DNA of 60,000 bases. Source: Symbiodinium natans. Lineage: Eukaryota; Sar; Dinophyceae; Suessiales; Symbiodiniaceae. The translations under genes and the position numbers were made by a program. The DNA lies in assembly GCA_905221605.1 (NCBI GenBank), contig CAJNDS010002328.1, positions 188,001 to 248,000 on the forward strand. The letters run 5' to 3'. Below are positions 22,901 to 33,829 of the stretch, one piece after another. The notes beneath the pieces were generated by a model that was given only the letters and a program-made list of their open reading frames with translations, ran no database searches and had not been told where the DNA came from. Numbering within the stretch: position 1 is the first letter of the stretch; each line of letters begins with the position of its first letter.

Positions 22901-25900
22901 GAAACCTGCCAGATTAAAGGGGGTCAGTGTGCGGACATGCGAGGAGCGAGGTGACGAGGACTTTGCGAAAGAGGGAGTAGCTTACTTCATAGGCCCTAAG
23001 CTGACAGTGTCCTGAATGAAGCACTGCTTTACGAATCCTGCAATGCTTCAAGTGTTCACGGACGTTCCACTGTCACTTCTGCAAATCTGACGACTACAGG
23101 AACAGTGCCCGCACGGCGAGGCTCGTGACATTTCAACTCTACGCGCTCCTCTAACTCACCTCCTGAATGTTGCGTTCTGTTGAACATGCGGTTGCTTCAG
23201 CTGCATCAATTGCTCAGGCCGTACCCAACCCCCCGTCAAGAGGCAACAGGTTTACTTTCTAAAGCATGAGTCCTCTTCCAACAGCGGCGGCGGCGGGGCT
23301 TTTGCCGCTGGCTGCTTCACTGGCGGGCTGGATGAGGGCCCTTCCTCGGATCTGGTTCAGGTCTAACCCGATCCACTCTGCTGGCGAGCCGCCCTCAACT
23401 TTGCTTTCTCGGCTGTGTGCCGGCATGCAACTTAATACTTGGCTTCATGCTCCGCTTCTAAGCTTGGGGATATTTTGGATATGACACGACTCCACGAGCC
23501 ACAAGTGTCAATGGTGCCTACAGAGCCTGCTGTTTCGAGGACGTCTGTGCCATGCACCCCAAAGCTTCTTCAAGCAAGTTACCGCGAGAAAAGCCGGTGG
23601 GGCCTTGGCCTTCGTCTGCTGCTTCACTGGTGGGCTGGGAGGCGACTCCTCCTTGCCATAGCAGCATCTTCGTTGTTTCTTTCAAAGCCCATCCGACACT
23701 TCCAACCAAGCCGCCACCAGAAAAGGCGGCGGCGCCTTCCCAGATGGTTGCTGCTGCGCCTCCTGCACCACCAGGAGAGAGATATCAGAGTTGTGATTCA
23801 AGTTCTGAGGCTGGGATTTTGTTAGCGGATCATTCGGGTACTGCGCTGTGGCTGCCATGCCTGCAAAATCATGCAAAATTCGTTCGAGCAAGGGTCCTCG
23901 ACAAAGGGCGGCGGCGGCGCCTTCACTGCCGGCTGCTTCACTGGTGGACTGAGCGCCGCGCCCTCCTGAAGCAAGTGGTGCTGCACAAACTCGGAATAGC
24001 TCCGATTGAAAGATGGAGTTGCGACCTACACTCGCATGTCCACGGTACAGGCAATCACAACGCTATACAACGGTGCCTGCCTTTGCTACAGGGCGAGCTT
24101 CCGGCGATCTTTCCTCCTTGCAGAGGCTCAGGCCGGCGTATTCTACGCTCCCAAAAGAACGACACCTTTGTTGGGATGGCACCTTCGCAAAAGCAAGCCT
24201 GTGCTAGGAAGCCTTAGGGCCTTAGGGTGCGATGAGACCTGAACCCTTTACAGGCTTGCGACCAATCTCTCACGAAGGAAAAAATGCCACAACTTGTCCC
24301 TGGAGGTCCTGGGGCTCGGTCAGCAATGGCGGTGGCGGTGCTTTCGAGAAAGCTTGTGCAGAAGCACTTGTTGCCTTGCCGCCTCGCTTGAGCAATTTTG
24401 GTTCTGCGAAGCCCTACTAAGTCGCTTGCGCCTCCGCCAAGGGCGTTAGACCGTACAGGTTACACTCCGTTCGCGCCCCTGGCTCCCGTATGCTTGTCTG
24501 AGGCTTGTCTTGCCCATCCGTGTCCTGGTGGCTGGCCCACGTTTTCCTTTCATGGAAACTGCATCGGATCAGCCACTCGACTCTTCTCGTACGCTTCTCT
24601 CTGTTAGCTTGTTTTCGCATCGGCTCGGGTCGGATTTCGACCCCTTGTTTGTTTCCTTATTTCCGCTTCTGGATTTTGCTATCTTCCAGCTCTCGGCTTT
24701 GTTCTGCCCGCTTCTTGAGACCGCCGACCGCGCGACATACCACAAACCATCGGGCAACCGCCGGCGTCCAAGGGTTTTATAGTTACATGGTCCCTTAGTA
24801 TGGGCCCTGAAAAGGGGACCTGAGAAAGGGGACCCCTTATATGCCGCTTATAGGCCCCTTATATGCCTTGCAAACCCGCAAGGGCCCATACTTCGGAACC
24901 CGTTACCACCTTAAGGGGCCCATATCATTCTGCTTTGGCGCGAGGCCGCCTTCCCTTCAGCCACTGCAGCCCGCGATTCCCGATGCCAGGCCAAGGCGAC
25001 GGGCACGCAGCGCTTGCAATTTCTTGTCTTGCTTCAACCCTGTCCATATATACATATATGTATATATCTATCTATCTATCTATCTATATGTATATGTATA
25101 TATCTGTATATATGAGTTCCTAGGTAGTCACACCTGGAGAAACTGGCTCGCGAGCATGCAGCCAGAAGCAAGATGTGTCGCACCTCCGCCACGGTCGGGC
25201 GATGGAGGCCGCGGCTCCTTTCCAGAGCACTCTCATTCATATAGGGTTTTAGGGTTTATAGGGTTATAGGGTTATAGGGTTTTAGGGGTTTAGGGTTTAG
25301 GGTTTGGGGTTTTAGGGGTTTAGGGTTTAGCGTTTTAGGGTTTAGGGTTAGCTCCACCGAGTAAGAGGTACGAGGGTGGAAGGCTCGGATGTCAGGAGCA
25401 GCTGACCAATCAAACCACCCCAGAAACCTCCAGACGTCATCCAGCATCAACAAACCCCCGTTGCTACACTCAGTGTGTCTGAAACCTTGTCCGACCGAGC
25501 GCGATGGAAGAAGTTGAAAACAAGACTAGCATGGCATCTTGAGAGGATTTGAGAGGTGAGCGCCTGAGCGATAAAGAAGGCCCAACTATGCCAACCGCCA
25601 AACAATCGATAAGCCGAAGCCTCAACTCCCACTCGGACCGGGAGCTCCCCTGAAGCCGACGTTACGGCAACTGGGTCAACATTAGTCCGAAATTCTGCAA
25701 CACTCAGCACTCTAAGCCCCTGGACTGCGGCGCTCGTTGGTCTTTGGTGAAAGCTGGCCTGCAACTCTGCGGGGGGTGCCTTCTCCACGGGCGCCACCAC
25801 ACAGGCGGGTGGCGCTTTCGCCTCGCCGATCACAGAGAGTACAGGGTCACAAGCCAGTTTCGAATGCCCAGTTTCAGAAGACTGAATTTGGATGTCCCCC

Positions 25901-26590
25901 TTCTAATTGCTAACAGTCCTAATATAGGGATTCTGAAGCATCCCCCCTTATAATCCCCACTAGGGACTTTTAGTCTACGGGGGGACATCATGGGAACATC
26001 CCACACGCCGAATGTCGACAGAATCCAAAACACACTGCCTTCGCGGGATTCTCAGTCCGATCTGCCGAAGTCCCTGCACAGGCAGGCGAATTGCTAATCC
26101 CAACTCTCAGAGGGTCTCAACCATAGCATGTAGCAAAGCCGCCTAATACAGCCCAGCTGACACAATGTGGAAGAGACCCGGTCCAGCAAAACCGCCAGCA
26201 ACAAGCCAAAACGCTCTTTAACTTGCAACGGCAAAGGCAGAACCAACTGCCACACTAGAATAAGCATGATGGCACATAAATTTCAAGGACCGTTGCCATT
26301 GCCCAGCACTATTGCCCCAAGGACTGTCGAATGTTGGCCAACCTTAACTACGTAACTCACGCTCACCAACACTGCGAAGGTGACGCTCAAAATGGATGGC
26401 TCGGCCTTGCCTTTGGCACCAGGGGCGGCAGCCTCTCAAGCACTACTGTGTCTGACAGCATCTGTCGCATGAGATCGTGCTGCATTGGTGATCCTGGCAT
26501 TCCCTCCAAGGATGGACAGGCCACGCGGAAAAGCTGTGGCACAAGCAGCCGGACACACACACACACACACACACACCCACACGCACACGC

Positions 26591-26622
<32 letters not shown>

Positions 26623-29100
26623 TACATGTATTGGTTTTGAAATACATTCCGCTGCTAACGTGCTACCAAAACCTGTCGAGTGCAGTGTCTAGCCCAGCTC
26701 TCTTGAAAATTGTGATCTCGAACTTCGACTCTGATACTTCATACTTTGCCATGCCCTCATTCATGCACCAACAATCGCCAACATACCTAGCCCGTGTCCG
26801 TGCACGTGTATCAGCGTTACGTCTCAAGTTGCCGAGTATAGAATGCTACATAGGGTATATAAGCAAGACCTGCCCTCGCCGACTTCTCGAGGTCTCACCA
26901 TGTCTCACCGGTTTGTGTTTGAAGATTTCACTTAGGAAGGTGCGGCTCACGCTTGGCAAGGCGAGAAGAACGAAGTTGGCCTCCGTGCTCAGCTCCGGAG
27001 GTGGAGCTTTGCCTCGGTGAAGGGACCATGGAAGCTGCACAAGGTGGGGATTCTTTGGCGTGTGGTGTGTTGCGGTGCCTAGTCGACTCTAACGCCATGG
27101 CGTTAAGAGACAAGTGGAGGACTCAAACCACTGCAAGGAGCTACTCAGTGGCACTCGAAGGACAAAACGATCTCAGGGTTGGTGTCCAGACCACGAGCCC
27201 TGCGACGATCTGCGAAATTACATGCACTTACTTTCTGCCACTCGCAAAAAGCTCTTGGCGTTTGGCTGAAGAGCTTAAGGTAGTGCAAGGCTTGACGGGG
27301 ACATGCTGATGTCGCTGACATCGCGACAGGGCTAGGTGGGCTAGAGCGGGCATGTGAGCCAATCCTCCGCATGAAGCAGCAGGATGTGGTAGGACAGTCG
27401 CAGCAGTGCAGCCCAGGTATGCCCCCCCCCCCCCATGCAGGCCCAGATGCCGTGCTCCCTGGGCTCCCTGGTTGCCTCCCCTCCTGCATCGGCGACGGCA
27501 TGATCAAGCCAAACTCTCGGACCTTTTTTTATTTTTTTTGAAAACCGAACGATGAACCTCCCGCTGCGCTGAACATGTTCATGTTGTTTCAGTCCCAAGC
27601 CCAAAATGGTCCAAACCCAGCGTGACAACACCATCCATTGCTTCCCCAAAAAGCAAGGCCGCCGGTCCAGCAGTGTCAGCCCCCAGCTCGTCTTCCGCAA
27701 TCCTGCCGCACTAGCATTGCCAACTCTCTATGGCATGCAGAGTCCTTGCATTTAAACGCGCGCCCCGTGCATGTCCAGGCACCAATCGCAACGCCTGCTC
27801 TCAAGAACTGGAAGGGCTGCCTTAGCAAGCCTGCTTGAGAAACAGTAATGAACCCGTCTTCAAATGACCAGCAACGCGCAAGTGGCACCTGACCCAGGTT
27901 TCTTCGTGAACGCAGGCAGCTCTACGACTCTATGCTCTCTCTTGAATTCACAACCTAACCCAAGCGTGAGGAAAAAGTGCTTGCGAAAAGCACATCTCCT
28001 GTACCCAGCCGGCGGTGCTTTCGCCTTTGGTGGCGGCGCTTTCCTCACATCTCGAGAGCACTGTGCTGAACTGAAAATACCTGAAACGAGGAATGCGATG
28101 CCACGCCGTTCGGGTCGTTAACCATGCAGACGCAGCAGATGTAGCAACGCACAATGATTCACCCAGTGGCGAGGTTGGGCGAGCCTTCACCTGGTCATCA
28201 AAGGTTTCAGGTTTCAGGTGAAATAGGTGCGGCTTGAAGCATTGAGCGACTTGGGCATCGGATTTTCCACCACAAGGTGAGAGGCCCAAGGATATCTTCC
28301 CCAACACCCCTGTCAGCTTTGCCTGTGGCACGGCCGCCGCCGTAACTTGGGCAAGTCCTTCCAGCAGGAGGGCTGAGGGAACTCAAATTCCCGAACTGGG
28401 AGGTTACTCAGTTGCTGGGTTCACAAGCCTCAGCATGAGTTCCGGGCAAAGAGCCGCTGACATCAGAGACATTCCGCCACCCTCCACTTGAAGATTGCTT
28501 GCTTTGAGCACTACCCAGACTACCACTACGGGCCACCAACGTGAGAAGCCAGGATGCACTATCGACGGCCACGGCATGCCATACCACGGGGTATATAGAT
28601 ATACAAATGAATCATGTACTATTGCCATTGTAGTATCTTATCGTATATTCTAGTATATTATAGTATATGATAGCATATTATATGTCATTATAGCATATTA
28701 CAGCATATTATATTTTTGTGTATTGTGGTATCTTCTAGTATATTATAATACATTTCTGTGTCTCTCTCTCTCTCTCTCTCTAGATTATTTGTTATAGCAT
28801 ATTATAGTATATGAGTGCTCCTGGCGGTGCCGCCTTCATCATGGGCTTCCGCGCTGGCTCCGCAGACTCCTCGGCCACAGGGGCCAAGAAATAACATCTT
28901 GGCAGAGCCGCGTCTTCAAAACAAGAACCCCAAACCCTAAACCCTTTTGCCAAACCCTAAACCCTAAACCCTCATCAACCTACTTATGGCACTTAGATGC
29001 ACTTAGACTCATGAATCCCTCAGCCCAGCTCAGCCCAGGCTCGACAAGGGGCGGGGGCGGCGCCTTCGCCCACTGCCCCGGCCTCAGCAAGGGGGGAATC
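16906..29100 (-). CDS. Large multi-exon gene for a Pro/Ala/Lys-rich repeat protein
   Basis: At least 28 short minus-strand exons share the peptide theme SP-x-x-(K/E)-QP-A-A-K-A-PP-P, usually one exon per repeat, most opening with Glu or Asp after an AAG|G or CAG|G acceptor. Acceptor-side first bases, 5' to 3': 28869, 25821, 24116, 23965, 23762, 23651, 23344, 22874, 22165, 21969, 21854, 21695, 21469, 21110, 20888, 20712, 20189, 19991, 19783, 19367, 19081, (18.88 kb, truncated), 18479, 18256, 18044, 17642, 17457, 17283, 16953; less certain ones lie near 29.05, 28.03, 27.0 and 24.35 kb. Clean examples are 25759-25821 (AKAPPACVVAPVEKAPPAEL) and 23583-23651 (ends PAFLA, then GTAACT). The product should be extended and disordered, like a linker, wall or thecal structural protein; that is inference. 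The 3' half is a tandem array. Start and stop exons are not identified; exons at 32.2-33.4 kb may be upstream parts. It could be two genes. Confidence 0.6.
17230..21110 (-). repeat. Tandem array: three-exon cassette in five near-identical copies
   Basis: A cassette of about 0.8-0.9 kb, introns included, recurs five times. Each carries exon A (DERPPSPPVKQPAAKAPPPF), exon B (EE(K/R)xPANxSPAEQPPAKVP) and exon C (EGTPAAETSRSxEEPPAAKA). First bases of exon A are 21110, 20189, 19367, 18479 and 17642, giving periods of 921, 822, 888 and 837 nt. Intronic sequence such as the stretch around 17881-17960, repeated near 18720-18820, is almost unchanged between copies, so the duplications are recent. Exon A donors can be read as GT (GGATG|GTAAGA) or, keeping phase 0, as GC (CTCGCG|GCCGCT). 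Exon C ends cleanly at CTT|GTAAGT. Confidence 0.85.
21400..21854 (-). repeat. Diverged sixth copy of the A-B-C exon cassette
   Basis: Exons beginning at 21854 (EPAASPPVKQPAAKAPPPF), 21695 (EESPPAGSSPAEQPPMNVP) and 21469 (EATPAAETSSAEEPAAAKAA) have the same order and theme as the five-copy array but much lower nucleotide identity and different intron sequence. It is probably the older cassette from which the array grew. Confidence 0.7.
22180..22790. other. Intron-like stretch within the repeat-protein gene
   Basis: Between the exons that begin at 22165 and 22874 I see no repeat-type exon. The sequence is pyrimidine-rich near 22590-22640 and otherwise unremarkable. Confidence 0.4.
24797..24892. 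repeat. Short inverted repeat (foldback)
   Basis: AGTATGGGCCCT at 24797-24808 is an exact inverted copy of AGGGCCCATACT at 24881-24892. The interior is rich in AAGGGGACC and TTATATGCC motifs and a further GGGGCCCATAT follows at about 24916. A small foldback element or hairpin; no coding content. Confidence 0.6.
25043..25113. repeat. TATA/ATCT microsatellite
   Basis: Compound TATATG and (ATCT)n tract, AT-only apart from the ATCT cytosines and a few guanines. Confidence 0.9.
25236..25348 (+). repeat. Interstitial TTTAGGG-like tract
   Basis: Repeated TATAGGGTT, TTTAGGG and TTAGGGTT variants over about 110 nt. Imperfect copies of the plant-type telomere unit, in the G-strand-forward orientation. 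Confidence 0.8.
25891..25989. mobile_element. 99-bp foldback element
   Basis: GATGTCCCCC at 25891-25900 is mirrored by GGGGGGACATC at 25979-25989, and an inner pair (AGTCCTAATATAGGGATT against AATCCCCACTAGGGACT) pairs as well, so nearly the whole unit can fold into one hairpin around a short loop. This is MITE-like or a structured regulatory element. No target-site duplication is clear. Confidence 0.5.
26040..26980. other. Intron-like stretch with CA microsatellite
   Basis: No exon matching the Pro/Ala/Lys theme was found between the exons near 25.8 and 27.0 kb. The stretch contains the CA repeat at 26552-26622 and otherwise ordinary mixed sequence. Confidence 0.4.
26552..26622. repeat. CA dinucleotide microsatellite
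   Basis: Runs of (AC)n broken by CCCACACGCACACGC. Translating it gives Cys-Val or His-Thr runs that are not real proteins. Confidence 0.95.
28610..28812. repeat. AT-rich TAGTATATT array with TC microsatellite
   Basis: Irregular repeats of the type TAGTATATTATAGTATATGA, then (TC)n at about 28759-28782. It lies between exons of the repeat-protein gene and is similar in kind to the larger array at 30.2-31.3 kb. Confidence 0.85.
28928..28974 (-). repeat. Interstitial CCCTAAA tract
   Basis: Two runs of CCCTAAACCCTAAACCC separated by TTTTGCCAAA, C-strand orientation on plus. Confidence 0.85.
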
Positions 29101-29359
29101 GCAGGGCAAGGTCCGACCTTTGAAGAGCCAACCGCTCCCTCGCGAAAGAAGGAACTTCAAAGTCTAAAGAAGTCCAGCAGCTCGGGCTCTTCCGCCAGGT
29201 GGAAGTGCTGTACTGCTGGGTTGGGGGAGCTTCCCTTGGCCGCATCATGCCTCGAGCACTGCAGCACGACGCAACGCAAAGATCTCTCTGGTTCAGGTGT
29301 GATGACGGGATATGACATGCCTATTTTCTAAGCCATGAAATGCATGAATCCCCTCGGAA

Positions 29360-29724
29360 GCCACTGAGGTCGCGGGTCTCCTGTCCAAGCTGCCCAGGCT
29401 CCAGGCGTCCCACAAGACGCGCATGGATCTCCTGGGCTTTGGGGAGGGTCTAAACAACGTGCCCTCCCAGGTGGTGCCACTGCCACTGCTGGACCTTGCC
29501 CTGGTCGAGGACAGCCTTCAGGTTCTCCAGGAAGCCTTGGAGTCGCTTGGTATAGCTACACGTTGTGAACCAAAGTTGCTGTCTATGTGGGGGATGCTGC
29601 CTCCCAGGTCCCTGAAGTCCAAGAAGCATGCGAGCTGGAGCGCATCCGTCTGATAGGCCGCAGACCCATTCCCGACAGCAGCCGTCATGGCTTCGCGCTG
29701 AGCACACGTTAGATTCCTGTGCAC
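29360..29724 (-). CDS. Possible exon(s), strand uncertain
   Basis: Both strands read well here. Minus: GFLENLKAVLDQGKVQQWQW and further upstream NGSAAYQTDALQLACFLDF, with third codon positions strongly G/C. Plus: LLSKLPRLQASHKTRMDLLG continuing into a Leu-rich helix-like segment. Because all nearby supported exons are on the minus strand and minus third positions are very G/C-rich, I favour minus. No family recognised; it may be an upstream exon of the repeat-protein gene. Confidence 0.3.
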
Positions 29725-30204
29725 TTGTTTGGGCGCGTGCAGTTGCTTCCAGGACTGATGGCCACGGAAGTCTGATGAAACAATGAAGAACTATGGCTGC
29801 TGGGGCATGCCCCCTGGACTTTGCCATAAAAATATGCTTGCCTGCAAACTACTGCCCAGACGAATCTTGAAACAGCTTCAGATGACGCGCACATAAATTG
29901 GCACATAAATTGGCAGAGCCATGTTGGTCTTTGTAAGATTCTTAGCACCAGCTGCCTGCATGCCACCGGTGCCATCCCAATCTTGCCGGCTTAACGGCTA
30001 ATCCCCTCACAGCCGTTCAAGGAAGAAGCCTACCACACTTAGCATCATTAAAGCCTACTGTAAACCATCAACCACTTCAACCCCCCCCCTTGCATTCAAG
30101 CGGTCCCTGCTTCAGGGCCTTCGCTCTCGGGAGGCCTGTTGGGGAAAAGCGGCGCCTGGCCGCCAGGTTCGTTGGAGGCAAGAAAAACCTTGCTTTCGAA
30201 ATTG

Positions 30205-31010
30205 ATTCTATAATCTGATATGATATAATTGAGTATTGAACATTATATATGCGAGAATATACTGAATATACCACAACTTACTGCAATATACTACAATATA
30301 CTACAATATACTACAAAATACTACAATATACTACAATCTAATTACTACAATATACTTTAATATACTAAATACACTGTACTATACTACAATACACTATAAT
30401 ATACTATTATGTGCTATAATATACTATCATATACTAAAATATACTATGGTATACTATCATATACTATACTATCATATACTATCATATACCATCATATACG
30501 ATCATATACGATCATATACTGGAGTATACTATAATATACTATAATGTACTATAATATACTATAATATACTATAATATACTATAATATACTATAATATACT
30601 ATAATATACTATAATATACTATAATATACTATAATATACTATAATATGCCAGAATTTTCTATTATATACTATAATATACTACAATATCCTATAATATGCT
30701 ATAATACACTATAATATGATATAATATGCGATAATACACGATGATATACGATCATATACAACATACTACAATATACGATCATATACAATATACTACAATA
30801 TAAGATAATATACGATAACATACTATAACATACTATTCCACACTACAATAGTATACTATAATACACTATAAAATACTATAATATATTATATACTATAATA
30901 TACGATAATACACAAAATATGCTATAATATACTATACATATGTATCTATGTATCTATATATCTATATACATATATTACCATTACACATACATGCATATAT
31001 GCACGCATGC
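30205..31010. repeat. ATACTATAAT satellite-like array
   Basis: About 800 nt of degenerate 10-mers (ATACTATAAT, ATACTACAAT, ATACTATCAT). The most regular part, about 30530-30650, is near-perfect. Almost no G; no coding content. Confidence 0.9.
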
Positions 31011-31114
31011 ATATCTATATCATACATATGAATACAGCCCCTAGGAAAGACGTCCCCCGAAGCCCCATGGAAGATGTGGGCTCCTGCAGCACCTGGTGAG
31101 TATGCAAATTCTCG

Positions 31115-31312
31115 ACTATCACATACTATGATATACTACAATGTACAATGATGTAGAATGATATAGAATGATATACAATAATATACAATAATATACAATA
31201 ATATACAATAATATACAATAATATACAATAATATACAATAATATACAATAATATACAATAATATACAATAATTTACAATCATTTACAATCATTTACAATA
31301 ATATACAATAGC
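31115..31312. repeat. AATATACAAT tandem array
   Basis: About 15-20 copies of the 10-mer AATATACAAT, related in composition to the array just upstream and separated from it by about 100 nt of ordinary sequence. Confidence 0.9.
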
Positions 31313-32177
31313 AAACGATTCCCGAAGCTTTGAAGTACAGGTGAAGGCCATGGCCTCGAAGGGCCGCAGTGGAGGGGCCTCTGGAAAAAGCGGGGCAGTC
31401 GGCAGCATGCCGATTCTGTGCTTAAAAAATCAAAAAATGTAGAAATTTAACTGTTCGTTCATTGTCTTAGTTGTTCAATTTAAACGTTGATTTGTAATTC
31501 TAAAACAACAGTGAATATTGTTCTTATTATTGTCGGGAAGCTGCCCACACAACTGCCGCAAGAATCCTGATGTTCCTTGGAGCTACCGCACCGGTGGCGT
31601 GGCTGTTGGGGGATTTCGAGCAGGCACGTCTCCATCCGAAAAAGAGATGTTCTCAACATTAATAATAAGAAGAAGCATAAGAAAAGTAACAATAACCCTG
31701 AACCTCTGAGTGCATGGGCTCTCCCTGGGAGCTCTCTCTGCCGAAGATGCAAGGGGACCTCAGCCGCACTAAGTCGGGGCCTTTCGCTGCGGTGGGATGT
31801 GAAGCAGAATGGCGGACGTTAGTTGCAGAACATGAGCCCAAACGGAACTGACAGCTTGCCGAGGGCCACCCTTGCTGTTGCTCTTCTGCTGCCCTTCCCG
31901 GGCTGAAGGCACGCACTAAATTTCACAGCCTCTTAAAATCTGATCCGAGAGGCATCTCCATGCCGGCTGGATCGCCGCGATTCTTGGAGCGCCTCTGCGT
32001 CTCCCAAAGCGCCCGCACTTTCGTGTTTCTGTGGGGGACGACATGGTAGCTGCTACGAAGGGTAAGGAGTGGTGCAACTTTCCCTGCTTTGGGGTGCGTA
32101 TACAGCGGCACGGCACGTTCTTGGCTGACAGTGCTGCAAAGCAGTGCTACGCAAGTGGGAAGCAGTCCAGGCCAGCA

Positions 32178-32295
32178 GAACTTTCCCCGATACCACCCAC
32201 AGCATGCCCCATCTGCACTCAGGACTTCCAGGCGCTGCCTCAATTAGCTCGAAGATCTCGCGGAACTCTTCAAACAGAAGGCGATACGACCCGGC
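32178..32295 (-). CDS. Exon, helical segment, unknown protein
   Basis: After the acceptor GCATGCAG|G the minus strand reads AGSYRLLFEEFREIFELIEA and then APGSPECRWGMLW before possible GT donors near 32178. The amphipathic, charged character and clean acceptor make this a good exon, but it matches no family I know. It lies between a Pro/Ala-rich exon at 33.3 kb and the repeat-protein exons below 29.1 kb, so it may be an upstream exon of that gene. Confidence 0.45.
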
Positions 32296-32415
32296 CTGCA
32301 TGCTGCCATGGACATGCAGGTTCACACAGCAACGCATGTTCCATGTATTGCATGTGTGCGGATGTGCACGCACACGCCGACATCATTTTGTGCACCTGGG
32401 CCAGCTGCTAAACAC

Positions 32416-32573
32416 CTGAGAACTTGCCCCCCAGTGTTTACGAGTAGAGTTCCCGGGAGCCCGAGCTCCTGCGACAAGATGTCCAGGGAATCGCCGATTG
32501 AGGGGGGTCTGTCCTTCAGAATGTCAAGCCCGAGCACTGGAGAAAGCTTTTGGGGAATCTGTGCCTCTTCTAC
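32416..32573 (-). CDS. Exon, unknown protein (158 nt)
   Basis: Acceptor GCGCAAG|G, donor TCTCAG|GTGTTT. It reads VEEAQIPQKLSPVLGLDILK and then IGDSLDILSQELGLPGTLLV. Phase shows it cannot join directly to the exon at 32295, so another exon or a different donor lies between. Unknown family; possibly the N-terminal part of the repeat-protein gene. Confidence 0.5.
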
Positions 32574-33304
32574 CTTGCGCACCTCTTGCCTGTTAACACA
32601 TGCAACTGATTGCCGTTGAAGCTAGAATGCCCATCGCACGCGCATCTTGCCATGCAGCATGCAGAGCATGTGTGTCCCCCCCCAACACCGTCACTACAGG
32701 CGAGTCCATGATCGAACCCTCATACTTGCATTTGTTCTACATGATCATCCGTCCTGGGAAGTGCCTCTTGGGCAGGCCTTCGCCGCAAGATGCCTGGGAG
32801 TTTCTGACAGCCTCCGACTTACTCCCCGACTATGCTAAGTCTGGTTCATTCCCGTCTCAGCTAGTCGCCGAGACAGCCGTCTCCGAGCATCGAGGCGGTC
32901 CATATAGCACAAACCCAAGCTGGCCTTAGGGACTCCAGCATATCTTGGACTCACACACTGAACCATTTTATACTGTACACTGTACACAATGCTTCCATGG
33001 GCCTGCCGAGCATCGTCTTCACGGGACATACGGAGCCATTCCTTAGCTCTTGGAGTCCAAACTCAAACCCCGCCCCCCAAAAAAAAAACGGAGTATGGAT
33101 GACGGTCCCTTGCCTTAGACTTCATGGTATAACCCTGTTAACGTAATAGAGGCGTCAGTGGCCCTGTCTTGTGCGAGAATTGTCTGCAGACCGTCTACAT
33201 GCCAGACCCGCAACAGTGCGCCATGAAACGCACAATACGCACGGCAACAATCTGACCTCTGAATCCCTTCACCGGGCGGCATAGCTCAACTCCTCAGACG
33301 CTGC

Positions 33305-33395
33305 AGGCTTTGCAAATGGAGCTGCCGGGGCCGCCGCGGCAGGCGGGGGCGGGAACTGGGCCAGAATCATCCAGAATCCAAGACAAGGAGGGGGT
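33305..33395 (-). CDS. Possible Pro/Ala-rich exon
   Basis: After TGGCCCAG the minus strand reads FPPPPAAAAPAAPFAKPAAS then EELS, resembling the KAPPP-type exons at 16.9-29.1 kb. If it belongs to the same gene, that gene is over 16 kb long. Confidence 0.4.
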
Positions 33396-33802
33396 TGCAA
33401 AAACTTTCGGAGGACTGCACACGCAAAACTCGACTGCCCAGGCCAAGCTTGGCTTGGGGCCAACCGTGGAACTTGCTGTTTCAGGGCATGTCTTACCCGC
33501 AGGGGGGGGAGGCCTCTCACAGCTGTCAATCAAAGCCCTTCGCCGCCCTATATCAGCATCGGACAACGCTAGAACTTCTCAAAGATGGGCCTGGCGAGCT
33601 CTGGCCAGCGCTGCTTTCGCCTGCAGGCAGACCGGCAGGCATTTATGATGACATATGATGCTGCGGTCATCGCAACAGCTTCAATTCAAGTAGAAGGGGG
33701 GTGGGGTGTTGGATGGGGTCACCGGCGAGTGGGGAACATTCCGCATGTTTAAAACAGGTTTGGAGGAGGCCAGCAACCCAAAAACGGAGGGGATGTCAAA
33801 AA

Positions 33803-33821
33803 GGGGGGGGGGGGGGGGGGG
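33803..33821 (+). repeat. 19-nt G homopolymer
   Basis: Unbroken run of 19 G followed by CGTGGGGGG; likely error-prone in sequencing and able to form a quadruplex. Confidence 0.9.
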
Positions 33822-33829
33822 CGTGGGGG

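Noticed and set aside
26387-26647. Cys-Val repeat frame on the minus strand
   Set aside because: It is the CA dinucleotide repeat translated.
30205-31312. CRISPR-like look of evenly spaced short repeats
   Set aside because: The units are contiguous 10-mers without unique spacers, in a nuclear eukaryotic context.
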